A stretch of DNA of 64,000 nucleotides from Hirundichthys speculiger. Its lineage: Eukaryota; Chordata; Actinopteri; Beloniformes; Exocoetidae. Shown one piece after another: positions 37,528 through 51,190 of the stretch. The stretch lies in assembly GCA_018398805.1 (NCBI GenBank), contig JAGFBZ010000855.1:3596001-3660000 (forward strand), given 5' to 3'. The translations under genes and the position numbers were made by a program. The notes under the pieces were generated by a model, which did no database searches, was not told the origin of the DNA, and saw only the letters and a list, made by a program, of their open reading frames with translations. Within the stretch, counting starts at the first letter, position 1. Each line of letters begins with the position of its first letter.

Positions 37528-40500
37528 ACCTAAATACATACTTTTAAATACTTTTATTTACATACCCACAAAGGGTGTTTACAGTGTAACAACATCATGT
37601 CAAACATGTGATTATAAAAGCATCAAATATCTTATCTTTAAGTTAAGATCATTAAGTTATGACATTAACAGCAATGCTAATGTAAATTGAAAAAAAAAAT
37701 ATGCAATTTGACAGATGAATAAAGTGTTTGTACGGTATTTAGTAAACCAGTTGTTCACTGAACCACCAGAGATGCCAGCTGGCTCCCTAGCAACCAACAA
37801 TGGGTCCCTAACGCAAACGCAAATCAGTTTGTGTGGAGGAAGCCGGGACCAACTGCGGCAAGTTTGACATTTCCCTTTATGGCTTACAGAGTATATTTAC
37901 TATGACAGTCATCTCTTTCATATAGGAATCTTATATAAGATGTGTATTACATAATAAAAGAGAATTATGTATGTTTCTGCAGTTAAGATAAGAGATCAGT
38001 TTTATCGAAGCTTTTAAGCAGCAGAAGAAGAAGAAATACTACTACTTTCAAAAAATATCCATCTATACCTCAGAATCGTTCTACTGTGGTAGAGTGATCC
38101 TGCTTATTTTCCACAGTGTTTTACTAGTGCTGCCCTTTCACAGTCGCCTCCAGTTTCTTGCAATAATACAGCGAACGTCTGAAAAACTAAGATTAACCAG
38201 AAGCTTTCTGTTGCCTGCGTGTCTTTTTACATTAGAAGGTATTATTTAACGTATGCACAAACACAGTTTTCCACTTCCCGTTTGGCTTTCAAAATTCTCT
38301 AAACTGTTTCTTTGCGTAACTTCTTTCAGGTGGTACTTTAAGTATATCCTACAGCATGTGGAGCAGTCTAAACACAGTTGAGATATAAGTCTGCTCCGGC
38401 AGGTCAGCTTAGTCAGTTTCCTGTTATGCATTGATTCATCAAGCGTAGAAAAGGTTGCTCTGCCACTCCGGAGAGCTGCGGTGCAGCAGGGTTCACCGGA
38501 GGGTCAGGCAGACGTCTGCGGCATCCGTTGTGATCTGCTGCATCCACCACATTGTGTGGATATACAGTATTACTTTTATCCACATTACTTTTTATTATCA
38601 TATTGAAGATTCCTCGATTTTAAAACAAATATTGAACTGCTCCCCATAAAAAGTCTGTCCTCACACTCAGAAAGTTCCTGTCTGCGTTCAGCCAGGCTCT
38701 GCTCCGCCTCAAAGCTGTTGCTTCACTGCTGCTTGTGCAAATCAATCTGCACAACTCTTCTCTCCTTCCACTCAAACTTCTTGCTGCACCTTTGTTCTTG
38801 CATTGTCACTTTTCACTCTTGGATTGATGTGAAACAACCCCAGTCAAAAATCCCCTCGACAAAGAAGTTGTCAGATGTTGCTGCTTCCTTGTGGGTGAGC
38901 TCGTTTAATTTTGCAGTGGTCTTTCCAGATGATTCACTGGGTTCAGCAAATCACACATCATGTTATTTGAATTCATTTCAGTTCATTTAAATGTATCTAT
39001 ATGGAGCCAGTGTATGACAAAATCAATCTTAGGTTCCTTTATAGAAAAAAGATCAATACAAGTCTAATAGTATGCAGGTATCTATAATCAATTTCATTAT
39101 AGTTCAATTCAAACAATGTTATGATGTATTTCTTTTCTTTTTCTTTAAGAAATAAACTTAACATGGCCATGCTGACAAAGACCAATATGGCAGATTCCAT
39201 TTGCAAATATCACCACTATGGTGCCATCACACTGAACTGTTTCAGTGGCCCGTATTTCCACAGCAACGTCAGCTACATATGAGCATCTCTTGTCGGGGTT
39301 GTTTTCAGTAAAAAGTGTCAATGCACTAAAAAAAAAACATTGATTGCAAGAAGAAGGGCTTGAACAGGTGAGGATATTTACACAAAAGCCAGCGTATCTG
39401 AGTGCAGAGGCACCGTTTGGATGTGCAGCAGAGCGTACCAGCAGGATGTTTTGAGTGTACAATATCTGAGCATGAAAACAGAAAACTCCTCTCAAATAGA
39501 TTTGTGCCCAAGATAAGACAAGATGAGATAGTTATGGACTATACATAAGCTTTTTTTATGCAAAGAGGTTGTACAGAGGTTGGTCTTTAAGAAGCAGAAA
39601 AAGCTCTTGGCATTTTGTTATTAGTTGCGAATTGCTTTACTTGTCTCAATGTTTAATTGAATTATTTTACATTGAGAACACGTGTCACAAATTGACTCTC
39701 CAGTTCAATATGACATCAGTATTATGTTTTAAGCATCGTTATTGTGAATAAAAAAACCCTAAACCACTAAAGGTCGGGATGGTAGGGGGATTTTTGAATC
39801 ATGATTTAAAAAAAGATCACTGGTTCTGAAATTTACCTTAACTTATTTATTTGCAGATAATACAAACCTGATACTGTTTCTGCTTTTTGACTTAATTTCT
39901 TAATACATTATTTGATTTTATTTCATGTCTGCGACACATTCAAGAAAGTTGTAACGGAATAGCTTGTATCACTTTGTAAAGCTGTCATTCTGTGTATCAG
40001 TGTGATTTTGGTCCCATTCTTCCTACAAATGCATCTTTAAGTATACAACAGGATAGAGGGAGAGGTAAGGACTGCAGAGATGCCAGATCTTTATAATATG
40101 TGCAGAATATGGTATTATATTGTGTAGTTTAAATAAAAAGAAGAAGAAATGCATGAACATCCCTGGTAACACTGTCATCTTGAAGGCAACATAGATGCTT
40201 TTAAATTCTAAATGTATTTTTCTTCACTAATGCTGCCATCACAAAAGTGTAAATGATCTTTGCCAAAGGTATTGCTGTAACCCAATAGTATCTCAGAGCC
40301 AGGCTTTTCAACTTGTTGCTGATAACAGTCAGCCCTTGTCATCTTGGGTCTGGAGCATGCAGCATCCATTTATTTCTGAGATTAGAAAAAAAACAAAAAA
40401 AAAAAACAACAACATCCTGGAATACTGATTTTTCCGACCACAGAGCATGCTTGCATTGTATGTTGATCCATCCCAGATGCCTTCAAGCCCAGAGACGTCA

Positions 40501-42239
40501 ACAGAGACGTGCCCCAGGACAAGGTCTACACATGGCTTCTTTTATACAAGTTTAAGTTTTAAGTGGCATATATAAATGTAATTCAATATTGTAGTGGTTG
40601 ACAAAGATTTCCCAAAGTCATCCGTTGTTCATGTGGTAATATCAGCAACTGATGAATGACAGCTCTTGACGCTGTGCTGCCAATTACATCACATGCTCTT
40701 TTTCTGTTCTTTTTTACCCACTCACTAGCCCTAAATTGCCTACTTGTTTTGCAGGCCTGAAATACAGGGAAGCAAATCAAGTTAAAGTGACAAAAGATAA
40801 AATATGTTGAGTTCATACTGTTTGCTGGAAAATTAAAAAAGTAATTGTAAAACACCTTAACTAGTGTGACGTTTCTACATTTAAGGTTTTTTTTTTCCAA
40901 TGAGGCTAACATGGATGAAAAGGCTGCAGTGCATCAGAGGGAATCATCGTGCTGTGCATGACCTCTGAATGGGCCAGCTGCTCACAAGTGTAGGTATGCC
41001 GGTAATTGATAGTCAGATACACTTGCTGACGTCGCCTGTCACCTCCCTCTGTCTCGATATGATCTGTATGTGATGCTGCAGCCGTGAGGGAGTCTGGCAC
41101 ACTTTATGCTGTATCATGTTGCAGAGTCAAAACCGTTCAGCTGCTCTTGGGGCCGATGGCACCAGCACACATCTGCAAAGGCTGCAGAGATAGGGAGCTC
41201 ACTTCATTTGGGGTTTGATGCCGTTTATCTGCCTCTACAGTTCTACCTGAAAGACACACAGATTTGTGGTTTTGGATTGCTTCATTCTGTGAACAAAGTA
41301 AGAGTTTCTCTCGTTTTGGTAGAAATATAGACCCTGGATTCCCTTGATAGCTTTTAACATCAAAACTGTATGGTAAACAGGGATGATGTTTGGTCTTTAA
41401 AACATTAAAAAAAAGGAAAAAAAATCCTGATTTTGAAATTAATTTAAAAATCCTTTCAGCGAAATGACTGAGGAAAAAGATCCAGCATTGTACCGAGGTC
41501 TTCAGGGGTTTCACACCTTAATTGTGTCATTTACTAATTTTAGCATGGTACAGTAGAGGCTAAATGAGTGTGTACCCTTCTTCTTCTTTTTTTTATTAAT
41601 CCTGAGTGTCTTCTTCAGCCATTTCACAATGCAAAAACGTTCACGTGGATGTCCTACATTTGAAATTAATTTTTTTGCATTACTGTCACAATGGTATTGG
41701 TCTTTATTATTACAGAATCCAATTCCTGACCCAGATTTCAGTGGCACTGCGGGCGGGAAACCTTTGCAGAGAGTGGCCTTTGCTAATGGAGCGTATTACA
41801 CCGATTTGTTTTAGCAAACCAGTTCCAGGCAATACATCGGTATTTACAATTATAATTTATGTAAACGTGGATACTGAGTTGGACGGTGAGATAAATCAAT
41901 TCTTTTTGAGAAATGCCAGTCTCTGCAAATGTTTTGAAGTCAGGGGCCAAAATACTTTTAGTAATCTAATGAAAAAAACACAGAGGAAAATCTTATTAAT
42001 TTCATTTAATAAATAAACATATATATATTTTTTAATCTCAACTTTGACAAGGTTTTTTTGTATATATTCTTTTTAAATCAGTTTATCAGTGTGGGTCTAG
42101 TTCTGCTTCTTCTTTATTCTTCTTTGTGATGTCCATACATTTAGAAAAACTAATTTTACAAAGGAACTCAACAGATGAATCCATTACTTTTACCTCTAAC
42201 TGCTCACGGGGCCAGAGGTCAGAATCATCATGACTTCAA
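37528..42239 (+). other. pde10a intron, no gene identified
   Basis: AT-rich with no nameable repeat. Open frames at 41606-42016 and 41629-41814 overlap each other around 41700-41815; the second follows an acceptor-like ttattattacag. I do not recognise either product and no donor follows. Possibly a conserved noncoding block. Confidence 0.45.
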
Positions 42240-43088
42240 AAGCGGACATGGATTAGGTGTCCCGCGTCGGTGGGACTGCAAGTTTTTGTCAAACGCCGTG
42301 CAGCATCTTTCCAGACACAACATGCCACCATGCCGCATTGCTCTGCACTGCCAGGCCGCACACGCGGACATCCGTCGCCGTCTCCCTCCTGATCGCTGGA
42401 TCAGGAAAGAGCGGCGCGCGCGTGGGGAGCGCCGGGGACGTTTCAGCCCCCTTTTTTACGCAGCTACATTCAGGAACAGGAACAGCAGCCCAGAGACGTC
42501 AAGAGGGAGCTGCGCTGCTCAGACGCGTCAAGTGCACACAAATACCGGAAACAACGACATATTATCTTTCAAACTACTGAAAGGAAGGGGAAAAGAAAGG
42601 TTGAAAAGACGGTTTGTCTTTGGAAATCGTTGATGAGCGCTTTTGGCGCGTTGTTTTCAACACTGCGCATTTGTCCTTATATTGCGTGTGTTATTAGGCA
42701 CAGTGGTGGAATTTATTTGACTGTTTCTGCTTTTCAAAAAAATGAATAAGAATATGCTCACCCCGGCGGGTTTTAACTCCCTCCCAGTCAGAGGGCTATG
42801 GGGGCTTTTATTGTGAAAACAACAAAGGACGAGCCCATTTGAATCGGCATTGGCGCTCTGCCTTCTCACCTCGTGTGTGTGCACGCGTGCGTGCGTGTGT
42901 TTACTCCCTTTTCTCCGTGTCTACAAGTCGACGTCTCAGCTGTGCTCAGTCTGCTGCTGCACATCCACAGCGGAGCCACCACGCCGAGGAGGCGGACCGA
43001 CTGCAGTCAACCTCGGCCAGCGGCGCTGGGTCATAGCGGTGGAGGAGGACGGGGGGCGGCAGCACACTGCTCTCCTTGTTGCCTTCCA

Positions 43089-43121
<33 letters not shown>

Positions 43122-43310
43122 GTGCAAAGCCTCAAATATTAAGGACATTATCACCTCATCGCGTTCAGGAATAGTTTTGCTTTTTGCCCTTTTCTTTTTT
43201 TTTTTTTTTTTTTTTCGTTTAATTTCTTTTTGCCCAGACGCACCAAGTTGCAGCTGCAGAGGCGCACTTTTCTCCGAGGCTCTTCTCTCCTTCTGCGCTC
43301 ACAATCCGAC
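42240..43310 (+). promoter_or_regulatory. CpG-rich promoter and 5'UTR of the second pde10a first exon
   Basis: CG dinucleotides are dense at about 42250-42560 (including gcggcgcgcgcgtggggagc) and again around 42870-43070, unlike the surrounding intron. A pure A run (43090-43119) and a T run (43195-43215) lie 75 bases apart just above the start codon. No TATA box stands out, which fits a CpG-island promoter. Location directly upstream of a recognised PDE10A first exon supports the call. Confidence 0.6.
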
Positions 43311-43374
43311 ATGGAAGATGGTCCGTCTTCAACAAGCTGTTTCAGAAGGTTAACGGACTGTTTCCTGGGCGCAA
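43311..43374 (+). CDS. pde10a: pde10a alternative first coding exon (PDE10A1-type)
   Basis: ATG at 43311 (strong context, gacATGG) reads MEDGPSSTSCFRRLTDCFLG then Ala, closely matching the recognised N-terminus of human PDE10A1 ([20 protein letters not shown]). The donor that keeps phase is GCAA|GTAGGT, after 64 coding bases (phase 1). The split codon A+GC makes Ser before [10 protein letters not shown] at 56722, as in human (SPS-LTDEK). A second GT four bases on (AG|GTATTT) would break the frame. The enzyme hydrolyses cAMP and cGMP. Confidence 0.9.
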
Positions 43375-46070
43375 GTAGGTATTTCTGACAATCACGAAAG
43401 ACAACAGTCATAGCTGGATTTATACGCAAAAGTATAAACCGCAAAGCGCGGACTCAGTTGGGATGTTGCAAGCGCGACTACGTTATTTTTCCTCATTTCT
43501 CTATCCAACTTTATGAATGACAATTTGATTGCAGAACTACATGGGTGGGGACTCCATTGGGGGGTCAGGGAGGATTAGATGTGAGAAAAATAACGCCTGA
43601 GTCTCCACAGGATTTTAAAATAATTGACAGAACATGGTTAGGAATCCCATCTCGGATTTCAGCTGGTCTGTCATGGAGGGGACAGTCAGCAGTTCCACGA
43701 GAAGGCATGGCATCAAAAATCGGAGCCAGCTCCACAGCAGGAACCGGATAGAAAGTAAAATTTAATGAAAATTAAAAAAAAAAAAAAAAAAAAAAAAGCA
43801 CAATTCAGGCTGCACCACCGAAAAATATAAGAAATATTCTCGGAGAAATGCAAGTTCAGGGTTAATAATTAGGTACTTATTGGTTTATTATCATTAGCAT
43901 ACATCATATAACACTCATTGTATTCACTTTTTGCTATTCCTATAGAATGAGAAGTATTTTGTATCTTAAATTTCACATCGATTCTTGTAGTTATTTTTAA
44001 ACACCGCATGATTTTAAATAACAGATGCAGCAATGTTAATAATTTAAGATTAATCCAATTGTAGACGAACTAAAACATGAATTATATTTTGGCTGAAGTG
44101 GGAAAAATAAAGGAGAAAAAAATAAAGCTCAATAAGCATATTTATAATTTACATATTTGTCCTCAGCACTCGGTGCAGCTTAGTACTGAATATACATATT
44201 GTCCTGTAGTCAACTATTAAAATAGCTGGTGAATTTCAGTGCAGGAGTTTCTGAGGTTTATTTGTTCATTTATTGTGATCGTAGCTTGCATTGTAAGTGT
44301 GACACATGAATAATGTCAGTGGTTGCAGCTGTTTTTGTGGCACCTCAAGTGACCTTTAGTGGAAACCCTGTAATAACAAGTTAGCAGTTTAGGCCCTGGG
44401 ATACCAAATGATGCCAAAGTATACACATAGCAGTAAAGTGCAGTCATGGAATGTATTATTGAGGTACAGTATGTAGGTATTTTGCCCTCATACTTACCAA
44501 AAAAGGACAAGAATGCCAGATTTCAGAAAGCTTACGCCCTTTTTTTGAATTTACAAAACAACAAGAGATACGGGTGGCTGTGGCTGCTGGGAGTCAAGTA
44601 ATGTGAAAGAAAAACGACTGTGGGATGGGCTGCGTTATTGCACTATAGATAGTGTGTATGAGAATGAGTGTGTGTGTGTGTGTTTTTTTTTTTTTTTGTT
44701 GTTGGTTTTGTTCTTTTTAATGAATGAGTCATTCACAAAGTAAAGTGAGACAAAGTTCATCATCAGTTATCAAGTTACACATCTGCTGTAGTTGTTTCTG
44801 TGAGTATTGTAGCCCACATACGTGCTCCTCCAGTTTTTCAAATGCTGTCCAGCTTTCATTTAATCTGGGTTAAATGTAGGATTAAGTCGATTCGCTGTTT
44901 TCCTTCTCCCTTGTTTCTACTTTTACAGTTTTACTACATAATGACCAAGGATTAAAAAGAAAAACAAAACACTAAGTAAAAACACACCATTTTCAGCTCA
45001 ACATGTTCTTAGAGCACTTTTAAGGCTTTCTTAAATATCACAAATGTAATAGATCATCTTAAACGTATTAACAAACCACAGTGAAGAGCTTTCTATATAG
45101 TTTTTTTTTTTGTGGTTGTTGTTGTTTTTCAGTCAGCAATCTGATATGTTTATCTTCCTTTCATGATCATTTCTGTACGAGTGCAAGCTGAGTGTCCAGA
45201 CAACTGAGAAACACAAGACCACATGTTTACTCAGTGCACCTCTAATTTATTATATTTCTAAACAATGAGATATTATGGCTGATTTTTGTCATTCAAGAAA
45301 AACGTATATGCATATGTGTATGTGCATTGTTTTTAGATGACTGGTCAGATTGAGGGGTCAGTCAGGGTCAGCTCTAATCTGATCTCTCAGGCATTTTCAA
45401 ATTCAATTGGTTGTCGTCAGCTTGCTAAACTCAGTGAAGAACGCTGCATTGTCAGGCAGGAAGTGTTCACATTAGACATTTCCTGCTTCACCACACGCTC
45501 TTTCTGACACAGTGAGGACATCTCCCTGCATTGTCATGAAGCGGTAATTCATCTAGTGCTTAAAATTACTGGATTATGGTGTGTTTGATATGACTGGAAT
45601 TACTGAGATTTGAAAAACTAAGTAATGCCAGTCAGGGAGACACGCAGGCTATACAGTTTCTGATCGTGGCTTTTCTTCTGTGTTGATTTCAATTTGTGTC
45701 AGGAAATTCAATTTAAGGAAAAAATAGCTTGTTCTGCCGTTTGAACCTTTTTCTTGGACCAGTTCTAGGGCACGCTGTACAACTGGAGTCGTGAAACAAA
45801 TGACATTCTCCTCAAGCTGCCCACTGACCCTTTGACAGCTTGTCATGTGTTGGTATCTGAGAGGATGGGAAAAGGCCACATGCACGGAGATTTCTCTGCA
45901 ACTTGTCCTTGTGTCAAAGCTCATAAAAGAACGCAGCTCTCGAGAAGAAGCAAGGATCTGTGGTTCTCATTATTGGGTCCCCTTAGGCCTCTCTGAGGAG
46001 CGGCTGCAGAGTTCAGCATCAGACCAGATGTGGAATGGGGAACATGACCCCCGATTACTGATGTAGTTCT

Positions 46071-46097
46071 GGGGGGGGGGGGGAGGGTGGGGGGGGT
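46071..46097. repeat. poly-G tract
   Basis: G run broken once by A and twice by T, able to form stacked G structures on the + strand. The matching C run lies 800 bases away at 46891-46910. Confidence 0.85.
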
Positions 46098-49000
46098 GCT
46101 ACATCAAACCACCAGTTTAGGCAATCCAAGGCAGCAGTAACTACAGCTTTACTGTTAATGCTCATTATCAGCACCGTTTTATGAATGATTGACTGCCTTC
46201 ATCTGTTGTTCAGCTTCTCTCTCCTTAAGGAAATGCCCAAGAAGGTTTGTTTGAGGTGACTGTGTCTGTGTCTGTAACTATAGTTAAAGAGCTTGAATGT
46301 GACCTCACTATTAGCATTTGGATGAAGGGACGTACTCTATCTACATCTCATTTTGCCATTTATGTCTCCACCCTTTGTGCTTTATGACCTGAACCATGCA
46401 GGTGGAAATAATGTTAATTACACTTCAATGGAAAACTAATTCTATGTGTGGCTGTGTGTGTGTGTGTAACAAGTGTGAGATGTGTGCTCACATGTTTGTG
46501 CAGTGGAATTTGTTCTGGCCACATGGAGGTGTGCTCCTGATAGCGATGGGACAGCAGTTAAAAGCCATAGTGAAACATGGCTTCCACCTTTAATCTGGCT
46601 GATGTCATGATTTAGCCTCACAGGTGGCTTCACCCTCAGCGATGGGTGTGCGTGTTCTCCTGCAAATGTACATGGTCAGGTTCATCTGCACATGCTCAGC
46701 GAGTGAATGGGGTATGCAGCGAGAGTATCAGCACTTTCATTTTCAGTGTTCACTCCTTGCCACTCGCTGAATATCAGAGTTGGACGCTGGGCTTCAGCCG
46801 TCCCATAGATAAGATAAGAACCATATGCTCTTCCCACCTCCTGGCAAGGGAGTCCCAGGCTGACCTGCTGACGCACGCATCCAACAGCAGCCCCCCCCCC
46901 CCCCCCCCCCTCGCACATCTCTCTCCTTTCCTGCCTCAGCTTCATGTCAGGAAAGTGAAAAGTAGTACCTTGGAAGCTTGCCCTTGACTCTCTGCCAGAA
47001 GGAGAACGCTTCAATAGAAGTGGTCTTTTCCCCTTTCCTCTCATGTGCATTTTTCATCTGTGTCGCAGGGAAGGAACATCTTGCTCACTGAACACAGGCT
47101 TTGTCGGAGTTAGACTTCGCTTCTCAACGTTGTCTGACAGGCATGCTGAAGACACTCTTCATCTCTGTACTCAACTGTCATGGAGCTAACTACTGCAGTG
47201 TGGGGAAAAATGGATAAGTGGTGCAGAAAGGCTGGAGCTAGTTGTTGCTTTTAGATGTGCTGTGAACGAGCTGTTATTTTCATCTGCCAGTTCATAATTT
47301 ACCTTTCTTTTTTCTTTTTTTTTTAAATTTATCTGGCATTCCTTTTAGGAACTTGCAATAAAAAGAAAGTAATCTCTATGCTTCTTGACTATGAATCTAA
47401 AATTTTATCTAGTTTCTGCTATATGACGATATGTATATTTGTATATATCGATATATAAAGATATATAAGGAAATGACATGTTAAAGTAGAGTAACTACTT
47501 TCCTTCCATGGTCTTTGTTTTATCTGGGAGGCCATATTGAACTGTCATTTCCTCAGTTGTGTAAAAATATTTGCCTGAAACAACATATTCATTCACACGT
47601 TAAAATGGGAGCAAAGAGGCTCTTCGATATTATACTTTGTCTAGACGTTGAGTTGCTCATATTAAAGTATTTATTGTTATTTAAGAGTATTATTGCCATT
47701 GTTTAATTTAACTAGTTGTACTCTTATAATTAAAATGCAATTTTTAAGTACCACAGCATCTAATGAAAGAAGTTGCGCAGAAAAGGAAAGTAAGAGAAGA
47801 ATAAGAGTATATGATAATAGGCAGTGATAATGAAAACAGGTCCTCGTTCAGTGACAGTTGCCATAGGCCATGACCATAGAGAGGATGAAGCTGGTTTAGA
47901 AAACTGAATTAGGTTACATATATGATAAATTACCATGTGAGATTTTTATACTGCTATTCCTTTTTTCCAAATTTTAATACTCCCACCCTGATACACAACC
48001 TGAAAAAGATACTGAAAGCTAATTTATTGTAAGATGGAGTGAATTTTAGCTTACAGCATCTCTATAAGCCATTTACTTTTCCATATAAACTCAGAGAGCC
48101 AAATTGATTTCCTTAATAAAAATGCTCATAAAGTTAAATTGTAACTCTCAAGAATTTATTGTTCCAAAGTGTTTTCAGGATGTTTTGATACCTGAAATTC
48201 CACTATTATGGCACAAACTAGTGTTTACACTATATAAAATGTCCAGGCCACGCTTGTTTGGACAACTATATTTTATCAGAAGAGGAGTGGTTTCATGGTG
48301 AAACTCGGATGTGAGAGTACAGAGACCCAGACAGACTGTTACTGGTTTGGCCTTCCCTTCCCAGTCCCAGGGTGTGGTGTCAAGATAAGTGTTATGCAAC
48401 GATACTTCACTACACGAGCTCAAGACTTTACACAGGAAGCCCAAGTCTGAGTCAGCCTCCGAAATCACTTTCAACTGGGGTTTAGCCCGTTACAAACATA
48501 ATACAACAACAAGCACGATAACAAACTGCCTCTGTGTTTCAAATTGCTTCAATGCAGGACTGAGATGTTACTAACTAGTTTTATTTGACTGCTGCACTTC
48601 AGCAGGTTTTAAGGCAATTAACTTAATTATTTGGTTTTCCGTTTTGCCTTGTTTACAACATTTAGGAAGGAAATATTCAGGGTTTGGCCAAAATCTCATT
48701 TTATAGACTGGAGCATCTGTAAAAGATGACAAAAATATTTCTGAGCTTCGGTCAAAGGAAGGGGTGCTGTCTTAGTTTTATAAATTGTTATTATAACAAT
48801 TACATCTCATATTACATGTGAGTGTTATATAGTATATGCACTGTGTATGATCGCAGCCAAGCAACTGCTTAATCATGACAGCTGAAACAACATCAGTTAA
48901 CAATGCTTGAAGCTAGCTGCTAGCTACAATCAACTGCTGAACTGTGAGGTATGAACAAGTAATTCAATTACTTTCTAAGTAGTTAATTGTATTGAACTGA

Positions 49001-49564
49001 TGATGCTGTAAGTAGAACTTCCAGTTTTTTCTACTATGTTAATCGACTTAGAGCCAAAGAGAATTATATTTTGAGCCTCTCCAAGGCCTGGAGCTTAGGT
49101 TCGGAAACACTTATCTAAGTCTATTTAAAGCATAAGATGAGCTTGTTCAATCTCACCAACCAAAAAAGAAAAAATGACTTATTCAGTTATGCATTGCTAT
49201 TAATAGTCATTTGTTATATGAATATAATTGCCATAAGGAATATCTTTCAGCACCACAAGGAGCGGTGTCAGAAAAAGTGAACGGTGTCTGTATAAAATGT
49301 TATTCACAGATTGCTTCACAGCAGTTGTGTTCTAAAGTGGAAGTAAACACGCCTCCGCATGGCCACATGAGTTGATGGTGCTGCATTGGCAGATTTTCTG
49401 TGAAAGTCTTCATTCTGCTGATGGGAACCTGAATGTGTGAGTAGCGCTGATGCGGCTGACAGACAGAGGGAAGAGGCAGTGATATCAACTGTTTTAGTGT
49501 AAATGACACTAATTTTGATGCACACTTTGCCCAAAGGTTGCAGCCCACAATTCTCCTAAACATC

Positions 49565-49568
<4 letters not shown>

Positions 49569-49623
<55 letters not shown>
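49569..49623. repeat. (TA)n(CA)n microsatellite
   Basis: About 22 TA units followed by CA units. The Tyr-Ile frame over it is an artefact. Confidence 0.95.
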
Positions 49624-50221
49624 TTTTTATGTGCTTTTTTTTTATAAGGTACTGGTTCTCACTCAAGGGCTGTATCTAAATACCTTTTCCAGTATAATTT
49701 AACTATTATCATAAACATGTTAAGAGAATGGCAGTTATCCTCTTATATATTTTGCACAGCCTACAATGTAGGGAAAATGTCGTGTCTGTGTAAACATGAC
49801 AGATCTAATGGCTCCAACAGAAAGTTCTTCCATCTGGCCTCGAGATTTTGAATATTTCATCTATGAAATGCAGAATCTTTGAAGAGCAAAGATGGGCAGA
49901 GGATCTTCAGTTTGTCAACAGTCGTGTAACAAAATCAAACTAAATTAAAAGTTTTGATTTGATTAAATTATTTTCAATTAATCCTTATCAATCTCTGAAG
50001 AGAAATTATAACATGTCAATATTATAAAAGCACTTTAGGGTATATTTGTGGAGGGCTAGAGGGTTTGACAGGAATGGATTTCTGTAGCTGTCTGCATTGC
50101 ATTGAACCTGAAAAAGCTGTTAGACACTCCACAGTGTAATCAGTATGTTGTTAGAGATGCAGTGTAATCCATTATGTTTACCTTTACTCTGACTTCACTG
50201 AGTTCACTTGTTAATAATAAG

Positions 50222-51190
50222 GTAATGTTTCCCATATCTCACCTCAAACCAGCCCACCACTTCTTTGTACTCGGCCTCCTGTCCACCACCGAGACATTTT
50301 ACAACATAATAGTCATCTCATTATTGCTGGAGATGACAGGACTCTGAGTTGTACTGGAAGTGTGAGGTTTACAGATTGAAGAGTTCTTTGCTGCTGACCA
50401 CCTTACCAATACTCTAAATTCTCTGATTGTAGAGGCATCCACCTGTGCTTTATGTAGTTTCTCACATACTAATTCAAGTTGAATTGTGTTAAATGACACT
50501 GGAGAAATCAAAGGACACGATCCCCTTAATTGTGCCTGTCTTGTCCAGATGAGAGTGAAGTTGCTGTAGCAGATAAATGTTACAGCATTTTCACTCAACT
50601 CCAACCCCATGTCAATAAGCAAACTACAGTAAGAGCTGAAAGGCACTTTTTTTTCCCTTTTTGCTAAGGTTGGCCAGTGAAAGCCTTTACAGGACTTTCA
50701 TGATGTGAACAAGAGGGCAACAGGTCTATAGTTGTCAAAGACAGGTGGATGAGATATTTTAGGCGCTGCAACGAGCAGGATGTCTACGGAAGTACTGAAA
50801 GCTTCTCCTGGTTGGGGTGGGGAGTTTGTGGGGGGAGGGTGCTGTGCTTCCTATTCCTTTCTAATAAAAAAAAAAAATCATATTGAGTCTATTGGCTCTG
50901 TCCAGGCTTTGTTCAGTCTGATCCCCCTTCTGCTGGGAGCCATATATCTGGCCATATATCCGGTACGTTGTTCTGCTAGAGCTGGTTATCCAGTTTTTTC
51001 CTATAAAGCTCCATGCTCTCTCTTAGCTTGACTTGAAGTTGCTTCTACACACCCTGCTTCTACACAGCTGCTCCATATCTCCCTTCCTGAAGGCTCTTTT
51101 CTTGTCGTTCAGCAACGCCTTCATTTCACTGGTGGCCCAGGGCTTGTTACTGGGAAGAACCTTACTGTCCTGCTAAGGGCGGTGTACTCC
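50222..51190 (-). pseudogene. Rex1/CR1-like LINE remnant
   Basis: On the minus strand, pieces follow a Rex1-type ORF2 in order: NKPWATSEMKALLNDKKRAF (about 51085-51145), a RRKLDNQL-like QQNNV segment (about 50960-51010), a LERLLLAHL-type region near 50690, then SPVSFNTIQLELVCEKLHKA (about 50455-50515), which corresponds to the SSAFNTIQPHLL motif. Frames shift between pieces and stops interrupt, so it is dead. Related 5' sequence may continue to about 51450; similar words (caacaactgagctg) recur near 59160. Confidence 0.7.

Larger units (their letters stand above)
43375..50221 (+). other. pde10a intron, no gene identified
   Basis: AT-rich intronic DNA. Homopolymer runs: A at about 43774-43797, G at 46071-46096, C at 46891-46910. 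A (TA)n(CA)n microsatellite lies at 49569-49623. The open frame at 43545-43751 has coding-like composition, but no homology or splice context. Confidence 0.5.

Noticed and set aside
42850..43353. 167-codon frame over the pde10a 5' region
   Set aside because: Crosses the poly-A (Lys run) and poly-T (Phe run) tracts and overlaps the PDE10A1-type start in another frame; it is a shadow.
43375..43378. Alternative donor AG|GTATTT at the PDE10A1-type exon
   Set aside because: A better consensus match, but it would leave phase 2 and break the frame into the 56722 exon; the GTAGGT donor four bases earlier keeps the family sequence.
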